A model generated the notes under the pieces. The model was not told the DNA's origin. It did not search any database and saw only the letters and a program-made list of their open reading frames with translations. Made by a program: the position numbers and the translations under genes. From an uncultured Lachnospiraceae bacterium (lineage in GTDB: Bacteria; Bacillota; Clostridia; Lachnospirales; Lachnospiraceae), in assembly GCA_910579275.1 (NCBI GenBank), contig CAJTTO010000023.1, positions 1 to 64,000 of the forward strand: a stretch of DNA of 64,000 nt, read 5' to 3'. This document shows, piece by piece, positions 26,550 to 35,007 of this stretch (its first letter is position 1; each line of letters opens with the position of its first letter).

Positions 26550-27152
26550 TTATATTAAATCTATATTATCTGTCCCTGCTCCCTCAGCAGCCTGTACTTC
26601 CGCGACAATCTCCTCCACAGGAACAAGTTCTGCTCTGTTCGCCGTGACAACACCGTCAATTTCACGTAAATTTCCAACCAAGGTATTATAGTCACGCGTG
26701 GAGATTTCAATGGACTGCTTCAGAATATTTTCCAAATTGGCAAGAATGCTGTCCGTGTACTGCATTGCAGCCGTTTTAACATTATTCGCCTCAATTGTCG
26801 CATTGTCAAGGATGTCCTGCGCCTGCTTGGTAGCCATCTCTACAATTTCATTTGCCTGTGCATATGCCTGCTGCATAATCTGATGTTCACTGATAAGCTC
26901 ATTTGTCTGAACCGCAGCATTGTTGAGCAATTCCTGTGCCTTTTGCTTTGCGTCATTTAAAATAGCCTCTTTATTGGAAATTATTTTTTGGTAGCGCTTT
27001 ATTTCTTCTGGTGTTTTCATGCGCAGTTCACGCAGTAAATCGTCAATATCCGCCTTGTTAACCATGATAACATCCGTCGAGAATGCTTTATATTTGCAGC
27101 TGTCTATAAATTCCTCTATTTCTTCAATTAACTGCTCTATTCTGCTGCTCAT
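26550..27152 (-). CDS. Coiled-coil protein of unknown function
   Basis: A 200-residue, mostly helical protein. After a short N-terminal helix (RIEQLIEEIEEFID) and the segment VNKADIDDLLRELRMKTPEEIKRYQ, residues 60-170 are a long coiled coil rich in Ala, Gln and Asn (AKQKAQELLNNAAVQTNELI). The N-terminal motif resembles DivIVA/SepIVA-type cytoplasmic scaffolds, and related proteins are sometimes labelled as V-type ATPase subunit-like. It sits between the amidase and coaD on the same strand. No catalytic motif is present, and the function is not known to me. Confidence 0.75.
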   Translation of the reverse strand: MSSRIEQLIEEIEEFIDSCKYKAFSTDVIMVNKADIDDLLRELRMKTPEEIKRYQKIISNKEAILNDAKQKAQELLNNAAVQTNELISEHQIMQQAYAQANEIVEMATKQAQDILDNATIEANNVKTAAMQYTDSILANLENILKQSIEISTRDYNTLVGNLREIDGVVTANRAELVPVEEIVAEVQAAEGAGTDNIDLI

Positions 27153-27209
27153 ATTACTCCCCCTATAATTTGTTCTTTGTTTCTGATTTATACTTTTATA
27201 GCTACCTTA

Positions 27210-27695
27210 TCACATATTTTTCATTTTGTCATATACAAGTTCTGCCACAAAATCAGGTACACATTGTGAAATGTTTCCGTTAAATGACGCAATTTCCTTT
27301 ACGCTGGATGAACTGAGATAAGCATACTCAAGACTGGTTGTCAAAAAAACGGTATCCAGTTCTCCGTTTGACAGCATTCTGTTTGTCTGGGCAGTCTGTA
27401 ATTCATATTCAAAATCCGTAATAGCACGCAGCCCGCGCACTGAAATATGTACGTTCTTTTGTCTTGCATAATCAATCAAAAGACCATTAAAAGAATCAAC
27501 TGTCACGTTAGGCAGCTCCTTTGTAGCTTCTTTTAATATACTAACACGTTCCTCGACAGAAAACAACGCATTCTTAGACTTATTATCCAAAACACTTACC
27601 GTCAGCTCATCGAACATAATAGATGCACGTTTAATGATATCGAGGTGTCCAAGAGTCATCGGGTCAAAACTCCCCGGATAAATCGCAGCATTCAT
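27210..27695 (-). CDS. coaD: Phosphopantetheine adenylyltransferase CoaD
   Basis: A 161-residue CoaD, the penultimate step in coenzyme A synthesis (ATP + 4'-phosphopantetheine to dephospho-CoA). The nucleotidyltransferase motif YPGSFDPMTLGHLDIIKRA is at residues 5-23 and the second motif YAYLSSSSVKEIA is near residue 123. Length and motifs are normal. It directly follows rsmD, the common Firmicutes arrangement. Confidence 0.97.
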   Translation of the reverse strand: MNAAIYPGSFDPMTLGHLDIIKRASIMFDELTVSVLDNKSKNALFSVEERVSILKEATKELPNVTVDSFNGLLIDYARQKNVHISVRGLRAITDFEYELQTAQTNRMLSNGELDTVFLTTSLEYAYLSSSSVKEIASFNGNISQCVPDFVAELVYDKMKNM

Positions 27696-27715
27696 GGTAT
27701 AATCCCTCCAATATA

Positions 27716-28273
27716 CTAATTTTTCTCACATTTTTTTATAAATACGTGCTTATTTGTCTTGTACTGCTTTTCTTTTTCGACGTAAAAGCCAAGCGCATCC
27801 ACATAGTCGAAAGACGTTTCATTCGAAGCTTCCACGATAATCAATGTATCTTCATTGACGTATGAAGCATCCTGCAGGAACTCTAAAACCTTTTTGTCAT
27901 ATTCCTGCTGGTAAGGCGGATCAAGAAAGATAATATCCGCAGTATCTTTTATACTTCCCCTGAGCGCGGAAAAGACATCTTGTTTCAAGACAACGGACTT
28001 GTCCGTGAAATGGGTATGTTCAATATTATCCGTAATACATGCAATTGCCTTTTGGTTGTTTTCTACAAAGTAAGCTTTTCTGGCTCCGCGGCTCAGTGCT
28101 TCAATGCCAATACCGCCGCTGCCGGAAAATAAATCCACAAATACCGCTCCTGACAAGTATGGCATTAGCATATTAAAAAGTGTTTCTTTTATTTTGTCGG
28201 TTGTTGGCCGGGTGTCTAGTCCTGTGGGTGTCTTTAGCAAAAGACGTCTGGCGGTTCCTGCTATCACTCTCAT
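27716..28273 (-). CDS. rsmD: 16S rRNA (guanine-966-N2)-methyltransferase RsmD
   Basis: A 185-residue RsmD. The start MRVIAGTARRLLLKTPTGLDTRPTTDKIKETLFNML is typical; the SAM-binding motif is VDLFSGSGGIGIEALSRGA and the catalytic motif is FLDPPY. It methylates G966 of 16S rRNA in the 30S subunit. Placed between parC and coaD on the same strand, 21 bases from coaD. Confidence 0.95.
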   Translation of the reverse strand: MRVIAGTARRLLLKTPTGLDTRPTTDKIKETLFNMLMPYLSGAVFVDLFSGSGGIGIEALSRGARKAYFVENNQKAIACITDNIEHTHFTDKSVVLKQDVFSALRGSIKDTADIIFLDPPYQQEYDKKVLEFLQDASYVNEDTLIIVEASNETSFDYVDALGFYVEKEKQYKTNKHVFIKKCEKN

Positions 28274-28314
28274 GTTTCTTATCTCCTAAATTTTCCCAAA
28301 TATCATATATTTGA

Positions 28315-30552
28315 TTATACCCTAATTTTGGTTCCTTTTGCATCCCTTTTATTAACTTTTAATTTATTTAACGGAATTATTTTATCTTTATAAGAAATCG
28401 TACCATCCCCACCCGGCTGGCAATAATATACGTTTTCAATATAATCATTGTCCCCAAGCTTCATGCCTCTGACACCGATTGCCGTTTTTTTCAGCTCGGA
28501 AATTTCGTCCGCGTCAAAACGCAGGAAATATCCCTCCTTGCTCTGAAGTATGATATGCTGGTGCTCTGTCACAACTTCGATGTCGACCAGCGCATCCCCA
28601 TCGTTTAGTTTCGTTGAGGCAACGGTTCTCTTGGACACATCAAACTCTCCGCCGCTTACAATTTTACACATGCCTTGTTTGGTGACAAACAGCAGCCGGT
28701 ACAAGTTTAGTTCCGACTGGCTTGCAATATTGATGATTTCCTCCGTTCCCGAAGTAAAATTGCTGATGTTGTCAACCGGAAGCCCTTTATCCCGAAACTT
28801 TCCGAACGGAATATCGGTCACCTTGATTGTGTGCAGCTGACCTGTATTGGTAAATATGCATATTCTGCCTGTATTGCGGCACTTGACTACATATTTGAAT
28901 TCCGCATGTGCCGTTTCTTTGTTTCGCTCATAGGTGGACATGTCTATCGTCTTACAATAGCCGAATCTATCCATAAGGAACATGACTTCCATCTCCTCAA
29001 GCTTCTTCTCCTCATAAATAGCTTCCTCTGCATTTTCGATTCGCGTCCTGCGCTTTGTTCCATATTCCTTCTTTAACGCGTCAAGCTCCTGAATAATTAC
29101 CTGAGCCATGGAATCACGCCGGTCAAGAATGTCTTCATATTTATAAATATTGGCGTTTGTCTCTTTATTCTCTTTCATCAAGGCTTCGATTTCCAGACCA
29201 ATCAGCTTATATAACCGCATATCAAGAATCGCGTTTGCCTGCCGCTCCGTAAAGTTTAACTGTTCCGCCATAATGGCTGATTCTTTTGAGCGGAATTTGA
29301 TTCCATCCGTATTGCCCGTAGTCAGGCAGTTTTTGACCATACTGCGGTCTTTGGAGCCACGGAGAATTTCAATGATGAGGTCTATAATATTGCAGGCGCG
29401 GATAAGTCCTTCCTGAATCTCACGTTTCTCCAATTCCTTATTCAGCAGAGTCGTGTATTTCCGCGTGGCAATTTCATATTGAAATGCCACATTTCTTGCA
29501 ATAATGCCTTTTAATCCCAAGGTCTCCGGCCTGCCGTCCGCTATCGCAATCATATTCACGCCAAAAGTATCCTCAAGACGTGTTTTTTTGTACAGAAGGT
29601 TTTTGAAGTTTTCCACATCCGTATCTTTTTTCAATTCTATGACAATGCGAATCCCTTCTTTTGAGGACTGGTTTGATATGTCGACAATCTCCGGTGCTTT
29701 CTTCTGTTCATATAAAGAAGCTACATCCTGAAGAAATTTTCCGATATTTGCGCCAATCATGGTGTATGGAATCTCTGTTATGACCAGATTCAGCTTTCCA
29801 CCCTTTGTCTTTTCAATTTCAACTTTACCGCGCAGCTTGATTTTACCGGCTCCCGTCTCATATATGGACAACAGCTCATCCTTGTTGCAGACGATGCCTC
29901 CTGTCGGAAAATCAGGTCCCTTGATATATTTCATCAGCTCACGTGTGGTTATGTTCTCATTCATCATATATGCCTTGGTAGCATCTATAACCTCTCCAAG
30001 GTTGTGCGGCGGAATGCTCGTAACCATACCTACCGCAATGCCTTCCGAGCCATTTACAAGCAAATTGGGAAAACGACATGGAAGAACACTTGGCTCCTTC
30101 TCGGTCTCGTCAAAATTGGGCACGAAATCAACGACATCTTTGTCAAGATCTGCGAGTATAGCCTCCTGTGAAATTTTCTGCAGCCTTGCCTCTGTATATC
30201 GCATCGCAGCGGCGCCGTCGCCCTCGATGTTGCCAAAATTGCCATGCCCGTCTATAAGCGGAAGCCCTTTTTTAAAATCCTGCGTCAATACTACAAGCGC
30301 ATCATAGATAGAACTGTCACCATGTGGATGGTATTTACCCATTGTATCACCCACAATACGTGCACTTTTTCGGTAGGGACGGTCATACCGGATTCCCAAT
30401 TCGTGCATATCATACAAAGTACGTCTTTGAACTGGTTTCAGTCCGTCCCGCACATCTGGCAGAGCCCTCGCAATGATAACACTCATGGCATAATCAATGA
30501 ATGACCGCTGCATTGTCTCTGAATATTCGGTTTTTATAATTCTTTCTTCCAT
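28315..30552 (-). CDS. parC: DNA topoisomerase IV subunit A
   Basis: A 745-residue type IIA topoisomerase subunit A. Catalytic Tyr119 is in AAAMRYTEARL; the quinolone region HPHGDSSIYD has the sensitive Ser80 and Asp84. The C-terminal beta-pinwheel lacks the GyrA box (QRRGGKG), which together with the shorter length indicates ParC and not GyrA. Topoisomerase IV unlinks daughter chromosomes. It is encoded 16 bases downstream of parE, consistent with an operon. The distinction from gyrase rests on the missing box and length. Confidence 0.88.
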   Translation of the reverse strand: MEERIIKTEYSETMQRSFIDYAMSVIIARALPDVRDGLKPVQRRTLYDMHELGIRYDRPYRKSARIVGDTMGKYHPHGDSSIYDALVVLTQDFKKGLPLIDGHGNFGNIEGDGAAAMRYTEARLQKISQEAILADLDKDVVDFVPNFDETEKEPSVLPCRFPNLLVNGSEGIAVGMVTSIPPHNLGEVIDATKAYMMNENITTRELMKYIKGPDFPTGGIVCNKDELLSIYETGAGKIKLRGKVEIEKTKGGKLNLVITEIPYTMIGANIGKFLQDVASLYEQKKAPEIVDISNQSSKEGIRIVIELKKDTDVENFKNLLYKKTRLEDTFGVNMIAIADGRPETLGLKGIIARNVAFQYEIATRKYTTLLNKELEKREIQEGLIRACNIIDLIIEILRGSKDRSMVKNCLTTGNTDGIKFRSKESAIMAEQLNFTERQANAILDMRLYKLIGLEIEALMKENKETNANIYKYEDILDRRDSMAQVIIQELDALKKEYGTKRRTRIENAEEAIYEEKKLEEMEVMFLMDRFGYCKTIDMSTYERNKETAHAEFKYVVKCRNTGRICIFTNTGQLHTIKVTDIPFGKFRDKGLPVDNISNFTSGTEEIINIASQSELNLYRLLFVTKQGMCKIVSGGEFDVSKRTVASTKLNDGDALVDIEVVTEHQHIILQSKEGYFLRFDADEISELKKTAIGVRGMKLGDNDYIENVYYCQPGGDGTISYKDKIIPLNKLKVNKRDAKGTKIRV

Positions 30553-30567
30553 TCGTCAATATGCTCC

Positions 30568-32508
30568 TTATATATCAAGTTCTGCTTCTGTCGCATGTTC
30601 ATATATGAATGTCCTTCTCGGAAGAACATCCGTCCCCATCAGCAATTCCGTGATTTCTGACGCCATTCGTGCATCTTCTATCTCAATCTGTTTTAATATT
30701 CTGGTTTCCGGATTCAATGTCGTCTCCCACAGCTGGTCTGCATCCATTTCTCCAAGTCCTTTATATCTTTGCAGCGTAAAAGCTCCTTTGTGTGTTTTGC
30801 GGTATTTTTCAAGCGCTTTGTCATCATAGAGGTACTCTTCTTTTCCCTTCGCAGGCATCACTTTGTACAGTGGCGGCATTGCAATGTAAATATGCCCTTC
30901 ATAAATTAATTCGGGCATAAACCGGTAAAAAAGGGTGAGCAGCAAATTGCTGATATGCGCTCCGTCCACGTCGGCATCCGCCATTATCACAATTTTGTCA
31001 TACCGAAGCTTGGAAATGTCAAAATCGTTGCCGTATCCCTCTGAAAATCCACATCCAAAAGCGTTTATCATTGTCTTGATTTCGGCGTTTGCCAGAACCT
31101 TGTCAATACTTGCTTTTTCTACATTCAGAATTTTGCCCCGGATAGGAAGAATTGCCTGATAATTTCTGTTCCGCGCACTCTTTGCACTTCCGCCGGCGGA
31201 ATCTCCCTCCACAATAAAAATTTCACATTTCCCATAATCCTTTGATTCGCAGTTTGCCAGTTTGCCGTTGGAGTCAAAAGAAAATTTCTGTTTTGTAAGC
31301 ATGTTGGTCTTGGCTTTTTCCTCTGTCTTACGGATTTTGGCAGCCTTCTCCGCACAGGAAATAACACTTTTTAAAACCTCGATATTCCTGTCAAAGTAAC
31401 GCGGAACCTCGTCTCCTGTAACCTTGCTGACGGATTTTGCGGCATCCTGATTATCAAGTTTTGTCTTGGTCTGCCCCTCAAATCTCGGCGCAGGATGTTT
31501 GATGGAAACAACGGCTGTCATGCCGTTTCGCACATCAGCCCCTGTAAAATTGATGTCTTTTTCTTTTAATATATTGAGTTCACGCGCATAATTGTTGATA
31601 ATTGTCGTAAACATCGTCTTAAAACCAGTCAGGTGGGTACCACCCTCTGCATTGTAGATATTGTTGCAGAATCCAAGTACATTCTCATGAAATTCATTCA
31701 CATACTGAAACGCGCATTCCACAGTGATGTCCTCACTGATACCCGTAAAGTAGATGATGTCATGCAGCGCTTCCTTGTTTTTGTTTAAATCTTTTACATA
31801 TCCAATGATTCCTTCCGGCTCGCAGTATGTAATCGTCTCTGGTTCATCCTTGCGGTTATCGGTAAATATAATTGTGAGCTTCGGGTTGAGGTATGCTGTC
31901 TCATGAAGCCGGCTCTTGACATCATCCGACTTAAAACGCGTCTTATCAAATATGGAAGGATCCGGCGTAAAATTGATTGTCGTTCCGGTTTCCCGCGTCT
32001 TGCCAATGACAGGAAGCAGACCGTCAACCAAGTCAATAACCGGATTTCCATATTCATATTTATCTTGGTGAATCAGTCCCCCGCTCTTTACCGTGACAGT
32101 CAGCTGTGTAGAAAGAGCATTGACAACGGAAGAACCCACACCGTGAAGTCCCCCGCTCGTCTTATAAGCGCTATTGTCAAATTTGCCGCCTGCATGAAGC
32201 GTTGTAAATACGACGCGTTCCGCACTGACCCCTTTTTCATGCATACCGACAGGAATTCCCCTGCCGTTGTCGGATATGGTGGCCGATCCGTCTTTTTCAA
32301 GAGTAACACGTATTTCACTGCATACTCCCGCAAGATGCTCGTCCACGGAATTGTCCACGATTTCATATATTAAATGATTCAGACCTTTTGTTGAAACACT
32401 TCCGATGTACATACCCGGTCTTTTCCGAACCGCCTCAAGACCCTCCAGAACAGTGATGCTGGAGGCATCATATACATTGTTACCTGCTTTTGCCATTGAA
32501 TGAACCAT
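30568..32508 (-). CDS. parE: DNA topoisomerase IV subunit B
   Basis: A 646-residue GHKL-family subunit B. ATPase motifs: YEIVDNSVDEHLAG, SDNGRGIPV and the TGGLHGVGSSVVNAL loop; Toprim motifs: EGDSAGGSA and DADVDGAHI. Start is ambiguous: the ATG at 32508 has AAAGG only one base away, while the ATG at 32496 (MAKAGNNVYDAS) has it 13 bases away. Both leave the domain intact. It pairs with parC downstream. A promoter lies about 90 bases upstream. Confidence 0.9.
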   Translation of the reverse strand: MVHSMAKAGNNVYDASSITVLEGLEAVRKRPGMYIGSVSTKGLNHLIYEIVDNSVDEHLAGVCSEIRVTLEKDGSATISDNGRGIPVGMHEKGVSAERVVFTTLHAGGKFDNSAYKTSGGLHGVGSSVVNALSTQLTVTVKSGGLIHQDKYEYGNPVIDLVDGLLPVIGKTRETGTTINFTPDPSIFDKTRFKSDDVKSRLHETAYLNPKLTIIFTDNRKDEPETITYCEPEGIIGYVKDLNKNKEALHDIIYFTGISEDITVECAFQYVNEFHENVLGFCNNIYNAEGGTHLTGFKTMFTTIINNYARELNILKEKDINFTGADVRNGMTAVVSIKHPAPRFEGQTKTKLDNQDAAKSVSKVTGDEVPRYFDRNIEVLKSVISCAEKAAKIRKTEEKAKTNMLTKQKFSFDSNGKLANCESKDYGKCEIFIVEGDSAGGSAKSARNRNYQAILPIRGKILNVEKASIDKVLANAEIKTMINAFGCGFSEGYGNDFDISKLRYDKIVIMADADVDGAHISNLLLTLFYRFMPELIYEGHIYIAMPPLYKVMPAKGKEEYLYDDKALEKYRKTHKGAFTLQRYKGLGEMDADQLWETTLNPETRILKQIEIEDARMASEITELLMGTDVLPRRTFIYEHATEAELDI

Positions 32509-32580
32509 GCCTTTCTAAGATTATATCACGATCAATAAATTCTTGTATATAGTATACATGGGACACATTTGCCCTATAAG

Positions 32581-32608
32581 AGTATAACACATCTTTTCCA
32601 GATTGCAA
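32581..32608 (-). promoter_or_regulatory. Predicted parE-parC promoter
   Basis: TTGCAA (32603-32608), 16-bp spacer and TATACT (32581-32586) on the minus strand. The transcript would have a leader of about 70-90 bases with a GGGCAAATGTGTCCC hairpin before parE. Confidence 0.6.
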
Positions 32609-32661
32609 ATACTTTTACGCATTTTTTCAAACATACGTTTTCATCCGTGTTGGTATGCTTC

Positions 32662-32676
32662 CTAGAGCGCGTTTGA
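32662..32676 (+). repeat. Family B end sequence, partial copy
   Basis: CTAGAGCGCGTTTGA matches the family B end with one substitution. No mate arm was found. It lies in the 394-base gap between divergent parE and pta. Confidence 0.4.
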
Positions 32677-32761
32677 CAGTACTTGAACATATTTTCGAAC
32701 ATACAATTTTGTTATTTTTTAATAAAAAATATGTTTCTCTGCACTTATTTCAATACAACCA

Positions 32762-32789
32762 TTGCAAATGAAAAAATTTTGTATACAAT
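32762..32789 (+). promoter_or_regulatory. Predicted pta promoter
   Basis: TTGCAA (32762-32767), 16-bp spacer and TACAAT (32784-32789) in a strongly A/T-rich region 110 bases before pta. A leader of about 105 nt follows. The hexamers are moderate matches to consensus. Confidence 0.5.
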
Positions 32790-32828
32790 AGTATTTAGAA
32801 ACATAAAAAAACCTAGTGAATATCACGG

Positions 32829-32842
32829 TGTAAACGCTTTCA
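32829..32842 (+). promoter_or_regulatory. Catabolite-responsive element (cre) in the pta leader
   Basis: TGTAAACGCTTTCA matches the CcpA site consensus TGWAARCGYTWNCW at every position. It sits 40 bases downstream of the predicted -10 and 61 bases before the pta start, so with that promoter it would act as a roadblock. If an upstream position relative to another promoter applies, CcpA activation as in Bacillus pta is possible. Confidence 0.7.
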
Positions 32843-32902
32843 CAAACATATCTGAAAATCAAAAAACAGGAACAAATATCAAGAAAAGGAAGGATTTTTA
32901 TT

Positions 32903-33886
32903 ATGTATGGATTTGGTACAATGATTGACCAGCTGAAAAAAAACCCGAAGACAATTGTTTTCACTGAAGGAACTGACCCACGTATCCTCGAGGCTGCTTC
33001 CCGTCTGCTGGCGAGCAGTTTCCTGCACCCGATTCTCGTCGGTAACGAAGAAGACGTCTTAAAGGCTGCGGAAGAAGCCGGATACAATATTCGCGGGGCA
33101 CAGATTATTGACAGCAACAATTACGATCGCTTTGACGAGATGGTTGAGCGTTTCTGCGAACTGCGAAAAGGAAAGGGAATGACACCCGAGGAGGCTAGAA
33201 AGATTCTTTCACAGCCAAATTATTTCGGGACAATGCTCGTGGAGATGGGTGTTGCGGATTCGCTGCTCGGTGGTGCAACCTACTCTACAGCTGATACTGT
33301 CCGCCCGGCGTTGCAGATTATCAAGACAAAACCGGGAAATAAAATCGTATCTTCCTGCTTTATTCTTGTCCGCCCTGGCGCGACAGGTGAAAATGAAGTT
33401 CTGGCAATGAGTGACTGCGCAATTAACATTAATCCTACAGAGGATGAGCTTGTTGAAATCTGTGGCGAGACTGTTGAGTGTGCAAAAATATTTGGTGTCG
33501 ACCCGAAGGTTGCCTTTTTGAGCTACTCTACTCTTGGCTCTGGCAAAGGTCCTGATGTGGAGAAAATGAGAAATGCAGCAATCAAGGCAAAAGCAATGTA
33601 CCCAATGACTCCGATTGAGGGAGAACTGCAATTCGATGCTGCCGTTTCTCCGCGTGTGGCACGTACAAAATGTCCCAAGTCCCAAGTTGCAGGCCATGCA
33701 AATACGTTCATTTTCCCGGATTTAAGTTCTGGAAACATGGGGTACAAAATTGCGCAGAGAATGGGTAACTTTGAGGCGTATGGTCCAATTCTTCTGGGTC
33801 TGAATGCCCCAGTCAATGACTTGTCACGCGGATGTAATGCTATCGAAGTCTATTCCATGGCAATTATAACCGCAGCACTGGTATAA
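32903..33886 (+). CDS. pta: Phosphate acetyltransferase
   Basis: A 327-residue Pta that interconverts acetyl-CoA and acetyl phosphate for ATP-yielding acetate formation. Family features are MIDQLKKNPKTIVFTEGTDPRILEAAS at the start, the central GGATYSTADTVRPALQIIKT and late DLSRGCNAIEVYSMA. Short, stand-alone form without the N-terminal DRTGG domain. GGAAGG precedes the ATG. The gene is isolated: ackA is not adjacent, and a terminator follows directly. Confidence 0.95.
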   Translation: MYGFGTMIDQLKKNPKTIVFTEGTDPRILEAASRLLASSFLHPILVGNEEDVLKAAEEAGYNIRGAQIIDSNNYDRFDEMVERFCELRKGKGMTPEEARKILSQPNYFGTMLVEMGVADSLLGGATYSTADTVRPALQIIKTKPGNKIVSSCFILVRPGATGENEVLAMSDCAININPTEDELVEICGETVECAKIFGVDPKVAFLSYSTLGSGKGPDVEKMRNAAIKAKAMYPMTPIEGELQFDAAVSPRVARTKCPKSQVAGHANTFIFPDLSSGNMGYKIAQRMGNFEAYGPILLGLNAPVNDLSRGCNAIEVYSMAIITAALV

Positions 33887-33895
33887 AAAATAATG

Positions 33896-33918
33896 GCGCA
33901 TACACATTGTGTATGCGC
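33896..33918 (+). terminator. Terminator of pta
   Basis: GCGCATACACA (33896-33906) and TGTGTATGCGC (33908-33918) form a long stem starting nine bases after the pta stop, followed by TATTTTAT. Some inner pairs must open for the loop. Confidence 0.8.
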
Positions 33919-33929
33919 TATTTTATGCA

Positions 33930-33948
33930 CTAGAGCGTGTTTCAAAAA
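33930..33948 (+). repeat. Family B end sequence, copy after pta
   Basis: CTAGAGCGTGTTTCAAAAA is an almost exact family B end, immediately after the pta terminator and three bases before the stop of the convergent degV gene. Confidence 0.45.
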
Positions 33949-33950
33949 TG

Positions 33951-34820
33951 CTATATTAATTTTTTGCAGCATGTGACTGCAAGCGAGCCGGGTCCAATGT
34001 GGCAGGAGACACTGAGAGAAAGCGGGTCAACTGCAACAATCGGATAATCCGGAAACTGAGCCTGCACTTCTTCCTTAAACACCTTTGCAGCTTCTTCGTT
34101 CTGGGTATGCGCAATCGCCAGATACATTTGGTTTTCCGGCGAGATACCGCCAAAACGTTTCTCTATATCGCTCTTAATGGCATTTATCATGATTGACTTT
34201 GCCTGATTGACAGTTCTTGCCTTTGCGAACGCGTCAAGCTTCTCTCCTTGTATCTGAAGAACCGGTTTCAGCCGGAGCAATGTGCCGAGCGCCGCGGCAG
34301 CCGGCGTAATCCTGCCACCCTTTTTTAAATAATACAATGTGTCTATCATAATATAAATACTGGAATTAAATTTGTCTGCCTCCAGTACGTCTTTTATTTC
34401 ATTGCCGGATTTTCCCATCTTGGCAAGCTCAATCGCATCATATGCAGACCCTTTCTGTGTGACGGAAATCCGCTGATTATTGACAACATGAACTTTCCCG
34501 TCATAGTCCTGTGCCAGCATGGATGCAGTCTGGCACGAGCCGCTTAGTCCGCTGGACATCGGAATATGAACCACCTCGTCATATTCTTTCAACAGCCCGT
34601 CCCAAAGCTGCATAATAGATTCCGGTGATGGCTGCGAGGTTGAAATATCTGCATTCTGGGCAAGCTTCTGATAAAACTCGTCCTGACTAAGCGTAATTTC
34701 CTCATAGTAAGTCTCCCCGTCAATCATAAAGGGCATTGGCAGTACATGAATGCCAAGCGCTTTGGCCTCGGCCTGTGTGATACCGCTGTTACTGTCTGTA
34801 ACAATTGCTATTTTTGACAT
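33951..34820 (-). CDS. DegV family fatty-acid-binding protein (FakB-like)
   Basis: A 289-residue DegV protein. It starts SKIAIVTDSNSGITQAEAKALGIHVLPMPFMIDGETYYEE and has the lipid-headgroup segment VHIPMSSGLSGSCQTA and the conserved TLYYLKKGGRITPAAAALG. FakB proteins present fatty acids to the FakA kinase, whose gene lies 2.3 kb away on the same strand with recG between. The start at 34820 has GGGAG ten bases upstream; an in-frame ATG at 34829 is adjacent to the same site. Fatty-acid chain preference unknown. Confidence 0.9.
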   Translation of the reverse strand: MSKIAIVTDSNSGITQAEAKALGIHVLPMPFMIDGETYYEEITLSQDEFYQKLAQNADISTSQPSPESIMQLWDGLLKEYDEVVHIPMSSGLSGSCQTASMLAQDYDGKVHVVNNQRISVTQKGSAYDAIELAKMGKSGNEIKDVLEADKFNSSIYIMIDTLYYLKKGGRITPAAAALGTLLRLKPVLQIQGEKLDAFAKARTVNQAKSIMINAIKSDIEKRFGGISPENQMYLAIAHTQNEEAAKVFKEEVQAQFPDYPIVAVDPLSLSVSCHIGPGSLAVTCCKKLI

Positions 34821-35007
34821 ATTATCCATTCTCCCTGTTTTCATAGATCTCTTATAATAAATTATGTTACGTTCATTCCCCGTCAAAATAATGGGAATCA
34901 TGCACCTAAATGCTGCCTGTTCACACCGAAACAGCCTGAAATCGGATAAATCCGGCATGAGCGTAAGCAATGGGCGAAATTATAATCCGAACAATTCCAT
35001 TGTACTG

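Noticed and set aside
28315..32508. Calling the pair gyrA/gyrB
   Set aside because: The A subunit lacks the GyrA box and the pair is not beside dnaA/recF-type genes, so topoisomerase IV fits better.
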